Below, one piece after another: positions 29,051 to 38,083 of a DNA stretch of 64,000 nucleotides (position 1 is the first letter of the stretch; each line of letters opens with the position of its first letter). A program made the position numbers and the translations under genes. The DNA comes from Enhygromyxa salina (GTDB lineage: Bacteria > Myxococcota_A > Polyangia > Nannocystales > Nannocystaceae). The notes under the pieces were generated by a model, which had not been told where the DNA came from, searched no databases, and saw nothing but the letters and a program-made list of their open reading frames with translations. Where the stretch lies: assembly GCF_000737335.2 (NCBI RefSeq), contig NZ_JMCC02000075.1:25481-89480 (forward strand). The letters are read 5' to 3'.

Positions 29051-29683
29051 TTAATAGTCGCAGAATTCCCACTCTGAGTTCTGCTCGACGGCCCACATCT
29101 GCACGTCCAGCACCTGCTCGACGGGTCCTTCGGGCGCTTGCATGGTCACGCTCAGCGTGCCGGGCAGCCCGTGGATGACCGAGAGATCGTCGATCTGATC
29201 CGGCGGGAACAGCTGGAACCGGGTCTGAAGGTAGTAGCACTCGTAGGAGTACTCGTAGGTCTCCTCGCAGCACGCGACGTAGATGTTGAAGTCGCTCTCG
29301 GCGAAGTGGCCGTTGGGGCCAACGTTGTAGCCTTCGACGTCGAGCGTGACGTGGAACTCTACCTCTTCGCTCTCGGGGATGAACCCGCCCAGCTGCGGGT
29401 CGGTCTCGAGCATGAAGAAGCCCTGAAAGCCGCACTCGACCCGCAAGTCGCTGCCGCCACCAAGCAGCTCTTGGCCCTGGTAGACCTGAAACCATGGCTC
29501 GCTGGGGCCTTCGCTCAGGCCGCACCAGTCCTCGGGCGGATCACCGTCGCCTGTGTTCGAGTCGACTCCCTCCGCGCTCGTGTCCGAGTCGCCTTCGCCG
29601 TTGGACGACCCATCATCGCCAACGACGGTTTTCGCACAGGACAGCAGCAGCGGCATCAGTGGGAGCAAGGCACGCGTGTTCAC
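29051..29683 (-). CDS. predicted lipoprotein, function unknown
   Basis: This 210-residue product has a short lipoprotein signal (lipobox LLSC, Cys16) and a Ser/Asp/Gly-rich spacer. A C-terminal domain of about 150 residues follows with four cysteines, including an adjacent pair (YVACCEETYEYSYECYY). Its alternating hydrophobic strands (VEFHVTLDVEGYNVG; GTLSVTMQAPEG) suggest a beta-sandwich. No family is recognised. It diverges from a propeller-like lipoprotein gene 51 bases away, so both may share a control region. Confidence 0.65.
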   Translation of the reverse strand: MNTRALLPLMPLLLSCAKTVVGDDGSSNGEGDSDTSAEGVDSNTGDGDPPEDWCGLSEGPSEPWFQVYQGQELLGGGSDLRVECGFQGFFMLETDPQLGGFIPESEEVEFHVTLDVEGYNVGPNGHFAESDFNIYVACCEETYEYSYECYYLQTRFQLFPPDQIDDLSVIHGLPGTLSVTMQAPEGPVEQVLDVQMWAVEQNSEWEFCDY

Positions 29684-29734
29684 CCAACTAAGTTCTCACG
29701 CCCGGGCCCCGCTGCGAAGCGATACCATTCGCGC

Positions 29735-30769
29735 ATGCGATCCGCCTCGAACTGCGCGTGGGTGCTGCTTCTGAGCGCTTGTACCCAGCCACCTGCGGAG
29801 GACGACACGGCGGACCCAACGTCCGAGTCGGGGTCCGAGACCGGCGAAGCACAGCGTGAGTGGCAGCCGGTATTCCAGGCTGACGAAGACATCGGCGCGA
29901 TCATGAGCGTGTGGGGCTCGAGCCCGGACGACGTGTTCGTGGTCGGCGGCCAGCCCGAGCCGGGCGGCGGTCGGGTCTTGCACAGCGTCGACGAAGAGTG
30001 GGTCGTCGAGTCGCTGCCGGCCGAGGTCTCGATGCTCAACTGGGTGTACGGCGTCGACCAGCAGGTGTGGAGCGTTGGCCTCGATGGCGTGATCGTGCGG
30101 CGCGAGGGCGGGGTCTGGACGCCAGAGGACAGCCCGACCGATCGAGTGCTGTGGGGCGTGTGGGGAGCCAGCGCCGAGGAGCTGTGGGCGGTTGGCGGCG
30201 ACGCGGTGTCCGACGATCCCGTGCTGCTCCGCCGCGACGGCGCAAGCGGTGAGTGGGCGCTCGTCGAGGTCCCGGAGCTCGGCGTCAACAGCCACGGCTT
30301 GTTCAAGATCTGGGGTGCCGCCGCCGACGACGTGTGGGTCGTTGGTGATGCTGGCGCGTCGCTCCACTATGACGGCGCCACGTGGGCGCCCTACCCCGAG
30401 TCCGCGGGCTTCGACATCATCAGCGTGTGGGGGTCCGACGCCGAGGGAGTGATCTCCGTTGGCGGACGGGCGAGCGGGCGGATCAACCGGCTGATGGATC
30501 TCGATGGGCCGATCTGGGCGGGCGAGACCTTGGCGATCCCCGGGCTCAACGGTGTGTGGGTGGATCCCGAGCAGGGCGCCACGGCGGTCGGCGTGCAAGG
30601 CACGATCATCCGCATCAGCGCCAACGGCTTCGATGTTCAAGCAGAGGACTCGGGCACCAACTTGGTGCTGCACTCGGTGTTTGGGTTCGCGGGCGGGCCA
30701 CGGTTTGCGGTTGGCGGGAGCTTGCTGATGCCGCCGCCCTTCGTGGGTGTGATCCTGCGCGCAGATTGA
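29735..30769 (+). CDS. lipoprotein with beta-propeller-like repeats
   Basis: The 344-residue product starts at ATG 29735 with a lipoprotein signal (lipobox LSAC) and a short acidic linker. About six repeats follow with the consensus WGSSPDDVFVVGG, seen as VWGASAEELWAVGG, IWGAAADDVWVVGD and VWGSDAEGVISVGG. Each starts with Trp-Gly and ends with Gly, spaced by about 45 residues, which suits blades of a beta-propeller. Such proteins are abundant at the surface of myxobacteria and presumably bind partners. A longer frame that begins at 29138 runs antisense to the neighbour and is rejected. Confidence 0.7.
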   Translation: MRSASNCAWVLLLSACTQPPAEDDTADPTSESGSETGEAQREWQPVFQADEDIGAIMSVWGSSPDDVFVVGGQPEPGGGRVLHSVDEEWVVESLPAEVSMLNWVYGVDQQVWSVGLDGVIVRREGGVWTPEDSPTDRVLWGVWGASAEELWAVGGDAVSDDPVLLRRDGASGEWALVEVPELGVNSHGLFKIWGAAADDVWVVGDAGASLHYDGATWAPYPESAGFDIISVWGSDAEGVISVGGRASGRINRLMDLDGPIWAGETLAIPGLNGVWVDPEQGATAVGVQGTIIRISANGFDVQAEDSGTNLVLHSVFGFAGGPRFAVGGSLLMPPPFVGVILRAD

Positions 30770-30790
30770 GTGGGGCCCCGCGCGCAACAC

Positions 30791-31789
30791 TCAAGCCAGG
30801 CGAACGCCAAACTCCCTGAGCACGGCCGCGATCGGGGTGACGATGGTCGCGGTGTCGCTGCCCCCAATGAGCAACCCAATGGCCCTGCACTGGGCGTCGA
30901 CGACGAGCGCGCCGCTGTCCCCCGCCCTCGACATGGACGTGCACACGATCTGATCGCGAAAGCCAACCAGCGCCCCGCCCATGTTGGGGTAGCGCAGGAA
31001 CACGTTCGCGGTGATCTCGGTGACCCAGCCGCTCGTGCGATGCGTGCGTGCGCCAACCTTGTCAACGCGATCCCCGTCCGCGACTTGGGCAGTGTCCTTC
31101 GGTGCGAGACCAAACGCGAGCAGGTCCCGGACCACGCTGTGCGGCTCGGTCAACTCGGCGATCGCCGCGTCCACCGAGTTGGCGTGAGACCTGCCCCGGC
31201 TCAGCGCCGTGTGCCCACTGAGCTTGGCGATCGGTGATCGCGGTGGCCGGTACTCGGCGACTGCGGGCTGGTAGATCGGATCGCCCAGGCTGGCCCGCCC
31301 ATGTGGTGCGATCACGTGGGCGGCCGAGAGCAGATACACAGCTTCGCTAGCACGGCGAGGACGCACCAGGCAGCCCAGCGTGCCGATCCCCCCGGCCGCG
31401 TGCCCGATACTCGAGCCGCACAGGGCCGGCCGGGACACGCGGTAGCGGGCTTGCGCAAATAGCTGCCCGACCGGCCGGACGTCGAGCTCCACCTCGCCGT
31501 GGCCAGGCAAGACCAGTCGCTGGGGAATGGGATGCGCGAGCCCGCGGGCGGCGACCTTGGTGTCGACGAGGATCGTCACGACGGGCTGATCCGCGAACCG
31601 AACCCCCTGACGTACGCGACGACCGACGCCGACGCCTTGGACCTTGCGCGAGCGCAGCCACGGCTGCGCAGCTGCGACCAAGCGGACCAAGCTGCGGTGA
31701 CTTGGCGTGACCCCCAGCGTGGCTGCGGCTCGCTCCGGCTCACCGCACAGCAGCCCGACCGCGAGCTCACAGGCGCGCTGGGTCTGCAT
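30791..31789 (-). CDS. trypsin-like serine protease homologue (NAL1-like), no signal peptide
   Basis: The 332-residue protein has an N-terminal region with VQGVGVGRRVRQG and PVVTILVDTK, as in NAL1-type chymotrypsin-fold proteins. The catalytic set follows: His in LLSAAHVI, Asp in NSVDAAIAEL and Ser in RAGDSGALVV. All three are present, so activity is plausible. There is no export signal, so it should act in the cytoplasm unless it is carried otherwise. The ATG at 31789 overlaps the stop of the upstream lipoprotein by one base (TGATG). It is the last gene of the three-gene arm downstream of the ECF sigma factor. Confidence 0.75.
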   Translation of the reverse strand: MQTQRACELAVGLLCGEPERAAATLGVTPSHRSLVRLVAAAQPWLRSRKVQGVGVGRRVRQGVRFADQPVVTILVDTKVAARGLAHPIPQRLVLPGHGEVELDVRPVGQLFAQARYRVSRPALCGSSIGHAAGGIGTLGCLVRPRRASEAVYLLSAAHVIAPHGRASLGDPIYQPAVAEYRPPRSPIAKLSGHTALSRGRSHANSVDAAIAELTEPHSVVRDLLAFGLAPKDTAQVADGDRVDKVGARTHRTSGWVTEITANVFLRYPNMGGALVGFRDQIVCTSMSRAGDSGALVVDAQCRAIGLLIGGSDTATIVTPIAAVLREFGVRLA

Positions 31790-32847
31790 CAACCTTGCAC
31801 GCTCAGGCTGTGGGCCCCGATCTGGCCGTAGGTGTCGGCACACCACAGCTGCAGCTGGACGCCGGGCGCAGCTGCCATGTCGAACTGCACGTCGATCACG
31901 GCCTCCTGTTCGCAGTCGGGTTCGTCGAAGACCGCGTCTTCGATCAGCAGATCGGCGACCCCTGGACCGCTGACCGAGACCATGGCGGGCGCGCTCGAGG
32001 ACGCCCAACAGCGAGCGAGCCGCCCGTTGGTCCGAGGGCGCACGACCAGCGCCAGCCCAGCGGTCACGGCTCCCGATGCGCCCGTGAAGCTGGGCGCGCT
32101 CACGGCCTCGAGGCCCGAGTCGTCGAGCACGAAGTCGGGACCGGCGCTCGCCACCAACGCCAGCGCGCCCGCGGCCTTGGCCCGAAACGAGACTGGCGAC
32201 GACGCCGCTCGATCTCCGTCGGCGATCAGCCGCACGCCCGCGTCGCCGACCCCCAAGAACTCACCGTCGACGATCGCGTCGAGCTCGACACGAACCCCCG
32301 CGGCCGACAGATCCGCCTCGAGCAGCAAGCGCGCCGCGCCCGAGCCATCAATTGGCACATAGCACTCGCCGGGCACGCTGGGCGTCACGGTGAGCTTCAG
32401 CCCAGGCGCCGGGCTCTGCGCGGGCGCGTCGACCCGAACCTGGACCTCGTCGCTGGCGTGCTCGACCCCGCAGACGTCGGTAGCGACGACGCTGAGGTGC
32501 GCGAACTCGCCGTCCCGGGCGGCCTGCAGCTGGGCTTGGCTGAGCTCGACCGACCAGCTCGCAAAGTTTGGTGTGAGTCCCTTGGCCGCCGCGCTGCCGA
32601 CGTTCAGCCGCTCGATTCGGACATCCGAGGACAAGCTGCCCGAGATCGTCACCGCGCCTGCGTTCGCGGTCGAGCTGAGGTCCCCAGACTGGACATTGAC
32701 GACGACCTCACCGTCGTCAGCGTCGAGCCGGAGCGATTCGATCGCGTCGAGATCGCAGCGTTCCCCAGCTGGTTGGTCGCAGGCGCAGATCAGCGGCAAG
32801 ATGGAGATTGCACAGATGAGCTTGATAGAGGCTGTGGACATGATCAT
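31789..32847 (-). CDS. lipoprotein with Ig-like or cadherin-like folds, function unknown
   Basis: This 352-residue lipoprotein (lipobox ICAC, near residue 23) is rich in beta-strands. Segments include LRLDADDGEVVVNVQSG, VRLIADGDRAASSPVSFRAKAAG and LQLWCADTYGQIG, suggesting two or three Ig-like domains with a few cysteines. No family name can be given. The ATG at 32847 overlaps the stop of the preceding secreted-protein gene as ATGA; a second ATG at 32841 is in frame. It lies between that gene and the protease-like gene, all coupled by overlaps. Confidence 0.65.
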   Translation of the reverse strand: MIMSTASIKLICAISILPLICACDQPAGERCDLDAIESLRLDADDGEVVVNVQSGDLSSTANAGAVTISGSLSSDVRIERLNVGSAAAKGLTPNFASWSVELSQAQLQAARDGEFAHLSVVATDVCGVEHASDEVQVRVDAPAQSPAPGLKLTVTPSVPGECYVPIDGSGAARLLLEADLSAAGVRVELDAIVDGEFLGVGDAGVRLIADGDRAASSPVSFRAKAAGALALVASAGPDFVLDDSGLEAVSAPSFTGASGAVTAGLALVVRPRTNGRLARCWASSSAPAMVSVSGPGVADLLIEDAVFDEPDCEQEAVIDVQFDMAAAPGVQLQLWCADTYGQIGAHSLSVQG

Positions 32848-34511
32848 TTCGCCTTCTTGGCCTTGCCAAATGCCTGGGTGAACGCGGGGCTCCAAGTCAT
32901 CATCAGGCCAAACGAAGGCCGAAATCCGAGCCGCGTGAATTGTTCTTCGTCCGCGACCGCGCGACCGACGAAGTAGCCGTCTTTGAGCACATTCGTCCGG
33001 CGTATCGCCATCACGGCCGCGAGCGAAAAGTCGCGACCGACGTCGAGCTCGAGCCCGACGTGAACCGAGGTCAGGGCTGCAAAGCCCGCGTCACCGCCGG
33101 TGGCGAGGAGACCCAATCCAAACAGCGCGCCGCCGGTCACCGTGCCCTCGCCCTGATACACGGGCGTGAAGAACACCGAGGCCGCCGTCACGATCTCGGT
33201 GTGGAACACCGGCGAGGAGCCGCCTGCATCCAGCGTGATCGCCTTGCCAGGGTTATTGGCGGCGTCGGTCGCCGCGCGTGCCGAGTATTCGCGCTCGAAC
33301 GGTGAGACCAACGCGGCGTACCCGAACCGGATCGCGGCGCGGTACACCGCGGTCACGTTCATGACCTCGTGGTAGGTGGAGACCGCCGTATTGGAGCCGA
33401 TCGGCGTCACCGTCACGGCCAACTGCGCGGTCTGGTCGGTCGCCCGGCCGGCGAACGGCTTCGAGGTGATCTTCAGCTCCTCAGGCACCGCTGCTTGGGA
33501 AAAGCTCTCGCCAACATGGAGATGGTTGACGGTCCCCTCTTTGCCGGTGAGGTCAATCGTGACGGCGTGCTGGTCGCCGTGGAGCACGTGGACCTCGAGC
33601 TGGCGGCCCTCGAACAGATGGGTGCCGTTCTCGACGAACGCCGGATCGGCGCCCGCTACGGTGGTCGAGCGGTCTACCTTCACCAGATTTGGGTTACTCG
33701 CGTCAATACAAATGACATAGCGCCAGTCCTCGCGAACTGCTTTGTTGCGAGCCTTGTCAACTTCGCGCTGTTTTTTTGTGGCTACGGGCGTCGGCTCGAA
33801 CAACCCACTGCACCGCTTCAGTAGTTTCTTGTCCTCAAACGCCTTTTTCTTGTCCGCCTCGTTCGGCTGAAAGGCGCTTGGTCGAGTCCCCCTGAGGCTG
33901 GGTGGTTTCCACCCCAGCAGGGTGAGCTCTTCGTCGACCCAGCCGAGCACGCGGAGCGCCGAGCCGTCGAGGATCGCTTGTTGTACAGCGGTCTTGACCG
34001 CATCGGGCAACGCCGTCCCACCGTTGTTGCGGTTTTCCCACGAACTCCCACCAGAACTCGCAAGATAGTAGCCGTCGCCCTTCTCGACCGCGTCACAGGG
34101 TTGCTGATCCACCACGATCTCCGTACCTTGCTGGGTGTAGCCAATACAGTTTGGCTTGTCCGGCCAGGTAACCGCGATCGTGGTCGTTGAGTTGTCGGCG
34201 ACCACCGTAATATCGCGGACCCCATCGTTGAACAGCCCAGCGCATTCGCTCGCGGTGAGCGTGCGGGGCTCAGGCCCGGCGTCCACGGTGCAGCTGTCGG
34301 TGCCACCCCACGTGACCTTCAGCTGCGCAGCGCTCCCGGTCAGCTTCCACTCGCCGGTCACGAGCAGCGCCCAGCCGTTGATCGATAGTTTCGGCCCCCC
34401 CGGCGCCGTCGGAAGCTGTGTGAGTGGAGGGTCGGCCGCGAGCGCAAGATCGGGCATAGCCCAGGCCGCGCCCGCGACGAGAATGGAGATGAGTAGAGAT
34501 CCGCTGCGCAT
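32844..34511 (-). CDS. secreted protein with outer-membrane-like C-terminal region
   Basis: The 555-residue product begins with a clear signal peptide (MRSGSLLISILVAGAAWAMPDLALA). The first half has paired cysteines and strands; the middle is charged (EADKKKAFEDKKLLKRC). The last ~170 residues carry alternating strands (IRFGYAALVSPFER, VFFTPVYQGEG, FAALTSVHVGLELDV) that could be an outer-membrane barrel. No family is recognised. It is the first structural gene downstream of the ECF sigma gene on the same strand and overlaps the lipoprotein gene that follows, so it may belong to the sigma factor's regulon. Confidence 0.6.
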   Translation of the reverse strand: MRSGSLLISILVAGAAWAMPDLALAADPPLTQLPTAPGGPKLSINGWALLVTGEWKLTGSAAQLKVTWGGTDSCTVDAGPEPRTLTASECAGLFNDGVRDITVVADNSTTTIAVTWPDKPNCIGYTQQGTEIVVDQQPCDAVEKGDGYYLASSGGSSWENRNNGGTALPDAVKTAVQQAILDGSALRVLGWVDEELTLLGWKPPSLRGTRPSAFQPNEADKKKAFEDKKLLKRCSGLFEPTPVATKKQREVDKARNKAVREDWRYVICIDASNPNLVKVDRSTTVAGADPAFVENGTHLFEGRQLEVHVLHGDQHAVTIDLTGKEGTVNHLHVGESFSQAAVPEELKITSKPFAGRATDQTAQLAVTVTPIGSNTAVSTYHEVMNVTAVYRAAIRFGYAALVSPFEREYSARAATDAANNPGKAITLDAGGSSPVFHTEIVTAASVFFTPVYQGEGTVTGGALFGLGLLATGGDAGFAALTSVHVGLELDVGRDFSLAAVMAIRRTNVLKDGYFVGRAVADEEQFTRLGFRPSFGLMMTWSPAFTQAFGKAKKAK

Positions 34512-34588
34512 GGTTCAACCCGCTTCACAGGGTTGGTCCAGTCACGAGGGATCTCGATTCGTTTTTGTTTAGCTAAATTTTTTGCGAG

Positions 34589-35215
34589 TCATTGACTGGC
34601 GCGCCTGCCGAGGCCGCGCGCGTTGTTGTCGAGCTGCGCGTCGCTGCTCTCTGGCGCGCCAGCGAACCGCTCGAGCCGGCGATAGACCTTGGCCAGGTGA
34701 AGCCGAGCCCGACGCAGGCGGCTGCGGGCGGTCTGCTCGGGAACGCCGAGCTGCTCGGCCAGCTCGACGCCCGTCAGCTCCTCCCAATAGTAGAGCTCGA
34801 GGATCTCCTGGTCGGCCAGGGACACCTGGCGCAGCGCCTCGAGCAAGCGCCGCTCGGCGTGGGTCCTGGCCAGCATCGACGACGGCCCAGCCCCGAGATC
34901 GTGAAGCGACACGTCTTCGATCGGGACCGAGGCCCCCCGTGCTCGACGGGCCTCCCAGTGCTGGTAGAGCAGGTTCCGCGCGGTCCCGCGCAGGTAGGCC
35001 GATATGCTGCCGCGGCCCTCGAAGCGCTCCTGGCCCGCGACGCATGCTTCAAAGGTGCGCTGGACCAGATCCTCGAGGCTGTCGTCGACTTTGTTCGCGA
35101 AGAACCGCCGAATCGCGCCATAGTGTCGCTTGAACAGCTCGCTACCCGCCCGCTGATCGCCAGCACGCCAGGCCAACAGAAGCTCATCATCAGAGGACAC
35201 GGTGCATTTTATCAT
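34589..35215 (-). CDS. ECF-type RNA polymerase sigma factor
   Basis: The 208-residue protein has region 2 (DDELLLAWRAGDQRAGSELFKRHY, then LEDLVQRTFEACV and YLRGTARNLL). Region 4 follows, with LADQEILELYYWEELTGVELAEQLGVPEQTARSRLRRAR, a clear helix-turn-helix. No anti-sigma factor is adjacent. Instead, a Hanks-type kinase gene diverges 51 bases away. ECF groups controlled by phosphorylation from a linked kinase are known in myxobacteria and planctomycetes, so this arrangement suggests such control. The start is ATG 35215. The minus-strand genes downstream, from 34511, are likely targets. Confidence 0.9.
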   Translation of the reverse strand: MIKCTVSSDDELLLAWRAGDQRAGSELFKRHYGAIRRFFANKVDDSLEDLVQRTFEACVAGQERFEGRGSISAYLRGTARNLLYQHWEARRARGASVPIEDVSLHDLGAGPSSMLARTHAERRLLEALRQVSLADQEILELYYWEELTGVELAEQLGVPEQTARSRLRRARLHLAKVYRRLERFAGAPESSDAQLDNNARGLGRRASQ

Positions 35216-35266
35216 CGAGTCGTGAGAAAAATGAACTGACCATCGCGCGAGGCGGACATCTCCCTC

Positions 35267-38083
35267 GTGCGGCGGTCGAAGGTAGAGCTGACCTTGATCA
35301 GTGAGGAGCAAGGGAAAGATGGGCTGCAGTTCAGCCCCCCAAGCGAGTCTCGCGGCGCGCTCGCCATGCAGGCGCGAATCCACCAGCGCATGTTTGGCCT
35401 GGATGAGCCGCTCGAGACCGTTGCGCACTACGAGATCCAGCGCCGGATCGGGGCCGGCGCGATGGGGGTGGTCTACGCAGCCCGCGATACGGCGCTGCAG
35501 CGCGATGTCGCGCTCAAGCTTCTGCGTCGACGGCCGCTGAGCGACGAGCAACGAACATGTCTGCTCGAGGAGGCCCGGGCGCTCGCCAAGATCTCGCACC
35601 CGAACGTGGTCAGCGTCTACGAGGTCGGCGAACACGAGGACGAGATCTTCATTGCGATGGAGCTCGTCGAGGGCGAGACCTTGATGAGCTGGCAAGGACG
35701 CGAGCGCCGGAGCCTGAACCAGCTGCTGGCGATGTATCGCCAGGCGGGCGCGGGGCTAGTTGCGGCTCACGACGCGGGCGTGATCCACCGTGACTTCAAG
35801 CCAGGCAACGCGATCGTCGGTCGTGACGGGCGGCTGCGCGTCGTCGACTTTGGCCTGGCCTGGGCCGCGCCCTTGGACGCAACAACCTCCGCGGCGGGCC
35901 CCCACGGGGCCGTTGGAACACCCGGATACATCGCACCGGAGCTCGGACGCGGCGAGCCAGCGACACCCGCGAGCGATCAGTTCAGTTTTTGCGTCGCGCT
36001 CGCCCGCGCGCTCGCGCCGACCGAGCCCTCGGTCACCGCGGCGAGCGACGCGGCCGTCGACGAGCTGCCCATCGTGATGCGGGGGCCGGGCTGGTTGCGT
36101 CGCGTGCTTCGTCGCGGGCTCGCGGATCAACCGCAGCTGCGCTGGCCCAGCATGGCCGAGCTCGTCACCCGGCTCGACCGCGGGCGGCTGCGTCGGCGAG
36201 CGGGCGCGGTGACGCTGCTTGGTGTGGGGCTCGTGGCGGGAGCGGCCCTGGCCGGACCCGAGCGACTGGCCAGCTGCGAGCAGCGGGCCGCGGACTTCGA
36301 CGCGGTGTGGACCGAGGCGCGGCAGCGCGAGCTCGTTACCCACATCGAGCGAGTCGGGGCGCCCTACGCCGACGCTGCGGTCGAACAGCTCGAGCGGGCC
36401 AGGCAGACCCACCGCGCGGCCTGGTTGAGCGCCCACGCGCGCGTCTGCACGCCGAACCGGGGCGCGAGCCGACAGCTGCCGCTGAGCCGCGAGCTCGGGC
36501 TTGCCTGTCTCGAGCGCAAGCTGCTGGCCGTCGACGAATTGCTGCTCAACCTCGCCGTCGCGACCCCACACACGCTCGAGCGGTTGGAACATCAATTGGC
36601 CGAGCTCCGCGATCCACACGCGTGCGAGGCGATCGAGTCTCTGACGGCTCGGCCGCTCGGCGGTATCTGGGCCGAACCCACGCTCGCCCGCGAGCTCGAT
36701 CAGGCTCGCTTTGCGCTCGCGGCTCTGGACTTCGACAGCGCCCGCGAGCGCGCCCACACGGCGATCGGCTTGGCAAACGGGCTGGGCCACGAGCTCGCCC
36801 TGGCCGAGGCGTTCGAGCTCTATGGACGGGCGCTCGGCGGCGGCGACAATTTTTTCGAGGCTGAAGAAGCGCTGGTGACCGCGGCGCGGCTCGCTGCCAC
36901 CGCTGGCGATGTTGGGCGCCAGGTCCAGATCCGCCAGGGCCTCGCCAAGCTCTCGATCGAGCAGCTCGAAGACTCGAGTCGCGCGCAGCGGTCGCTGGAT
37001 CTCGCGGGCGCGCTGCTCGAGCACCACGACGATCCGGTCCTGCAGGCCGAGCAGCTGGTCGCCCGCGCCAGCCTTGCAACGCACGCGCAGGATCACGAAC
37101 GAGCCGTCACCTTGCTCGAGCAAGCCGTCACGTCGCTCGCGGCCGTGCTTGGCGGTGCGCATCCGCGGGTCGAGTCTTTCGAGCTGCGCCGCGCCAACGC
37201 GCTCGCCGACGCTGGGCAGACGGCACGGGCGATCGAGATCTATCGTCAGCTACTCGAGGTCCGACGCGCGCGCCTGGGTGCTGGCCACCCGGCGTTGGCG
37301 GCGGTCGAGTTCGATCTTGGGCTGGCGCTGCTCGGGCCCGAACCCGACGCGGCGCTGGGTCACTTCGAGCGCTCGTTGGAGATCGAGCAGCGAGCGTTTG
37401 GACCAGACTCGCTGCGCGTCGCGTCGACGTCGACCTGGCTGGCGGAGCTGTATTGGCGACGCGGCGATCTCGAGGCGGCCGAGCGCGCGGCCGCGCGGGC
37501 GTGGCCGATCCAGTTCGAGCGGCTCCCCCCCGACGCCAGCGATCGAGCGAACGCGCTGGAGATCCTCGCGTGGGTGCAGCTCGAGCGCGGGGCCTACGCT
37601 GACGCGCTGGCCAGCTTCGAGCGGGTCCCGACCCCGCGCAACCCCGACGAAGCCGCAGCCCTGGACCTGAATCGGGCCTGGCTGCTGTGCCGGCTCGAAC
37701 GATGCGACGCAGCCCAAGCCCTGCTGACCACGGCCCTGGCGAGCGACGTCACGCAGATCGAGCTGGCTGCGCGCGTGGGGCTGGCCGACGTGCACCTGCA
37801 ATCCGGCGCGGTCGAGCTGGGGGTGGCGCAGCTCGAAGCGTTGCTGCTCGAGCTCGAGGGGCTGCCCGCGCCCGAGGCCGAAGTCAACGCTGCGTCGGCC
37901 GCCGAAGCGAGGTGGTTGCTCGCGCGGGCCCTCGCCGGGCGTGAAGCCGCGGGAGACAGCGCGCGGGTGCGGGAGCTGGCCGCTTCCGCGCTGGAGGTCT
38001 ATCGGGTCGCGGGTTGGCCCGCGCGCACGATCTTCGAGTTGGAACAATTGATCGCCTGCGGGCACACCGAATGTGAGTCGTAA
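35267..38083 (+). CDS. serine/threonine protein kinase with C-terminal TPR region
   Basis: This 938-residue protein has a kinase domain at about residues 54-310: glycine loop IGAGAMGVVY, Lys84, HRDFKPGN at 174-181, DFG at 194-196. One probable membrane helix (about 312-330) follows. The last 550 residues are tetratricopeptide-like helices (for example HALGAGHPALAAVEFDLGLALL-type repeats near residues 660-740). The TPR part probably senses or binds partners. It starts at GTG 35267; ATG 35366 is an alternative. It diverges from the ECF sigma gene and overlaps the downstream protease gene by one base (TAATG), so it is coupled to it. Confidence 0.9.
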   Translation: MRRSKVELTLISEEQGKDGLQFSPPSESRGALAMQARIHQRMFGLDEPLETVAHYEIQRRIGAGAMGVVYAARDTALQRDVALKLLRRRPLSDEQRTCLLEEARALAKISHPNVVSVYEVGEHEDEIFIAMELVEGETLMSWQGRERRSLNQLLAMYRQAGAGLVAAHDAGVIHRDFKPGNAIVGRDGRLRVVDFGLAWAAPLDATTSAAGPHGAVGTPGYIAPELGRGEPATPASDQFSFCVALARALAPTEPSVTAASDAAVDELPIVMRGPGWLRRVLRRGLADQPQLRWPSMAELVTRLDRGRLRRRAGAVTLLGVGLVAGAALAGPERLASCEQRAADFDAVWTEARQRELVTHIERVGAPYADAAVEQLERARQTHRAAWLSAHARVCTPNRGASRQLPLSRELGLACLERKLLAVDELLLNLAVATPHTLERLEHQLAELRDPHACEAIESLTARPLGGIWAEPTLARELDQARFALAALDFDSARERAHTAIGLANGLGHELALAEAFELYGRALGGGDNFFEAEEALVTAARLAATAGDVGRQVQIRQGLAKLSIEQLEDSSRAQRSLDLAGALLEHHDDPVLQAEQLVARASLATHAQDHERAVTLLEQAVTSLAAVLGGAHPRVESFELRRANALADAGQTARAIEIYRQLLEVRRARLGAGHPALAAVEFDLGLALLGPEPDAALGHFERSLEIEQRAFGPDSLRVASTSTWLAELYWRRGDLEAAERAAARAWPIQFERLPPDASDRANALEILAWVQLERGAYADALASFERVPTPRNPDEAAALDLNRAWLLCRLERCDAAQALLTTALASDVTQIELAARVGLADVHLQSGAVELGVAQLEALLLELEGLPAPEAEVNAASAAEARWLLARALAGREAAGDSARVRELAASALEVYRVAGWPARTIFELEQLIACGHTECES

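Noticed and set aside
29138..30769. Extension of the propeller lipoprotein to an upstream start
   Set aside because: The added residues are antisense to the neighbouring lipoprotein and would bury the signal peptide that begins at 29735.
34589..35695. Longer start for the ECF sigma factor to 35695
   Set aside because: The extension is antisense to the kinase domain, and homology to sigma factors begins only at the ATG at 35215.
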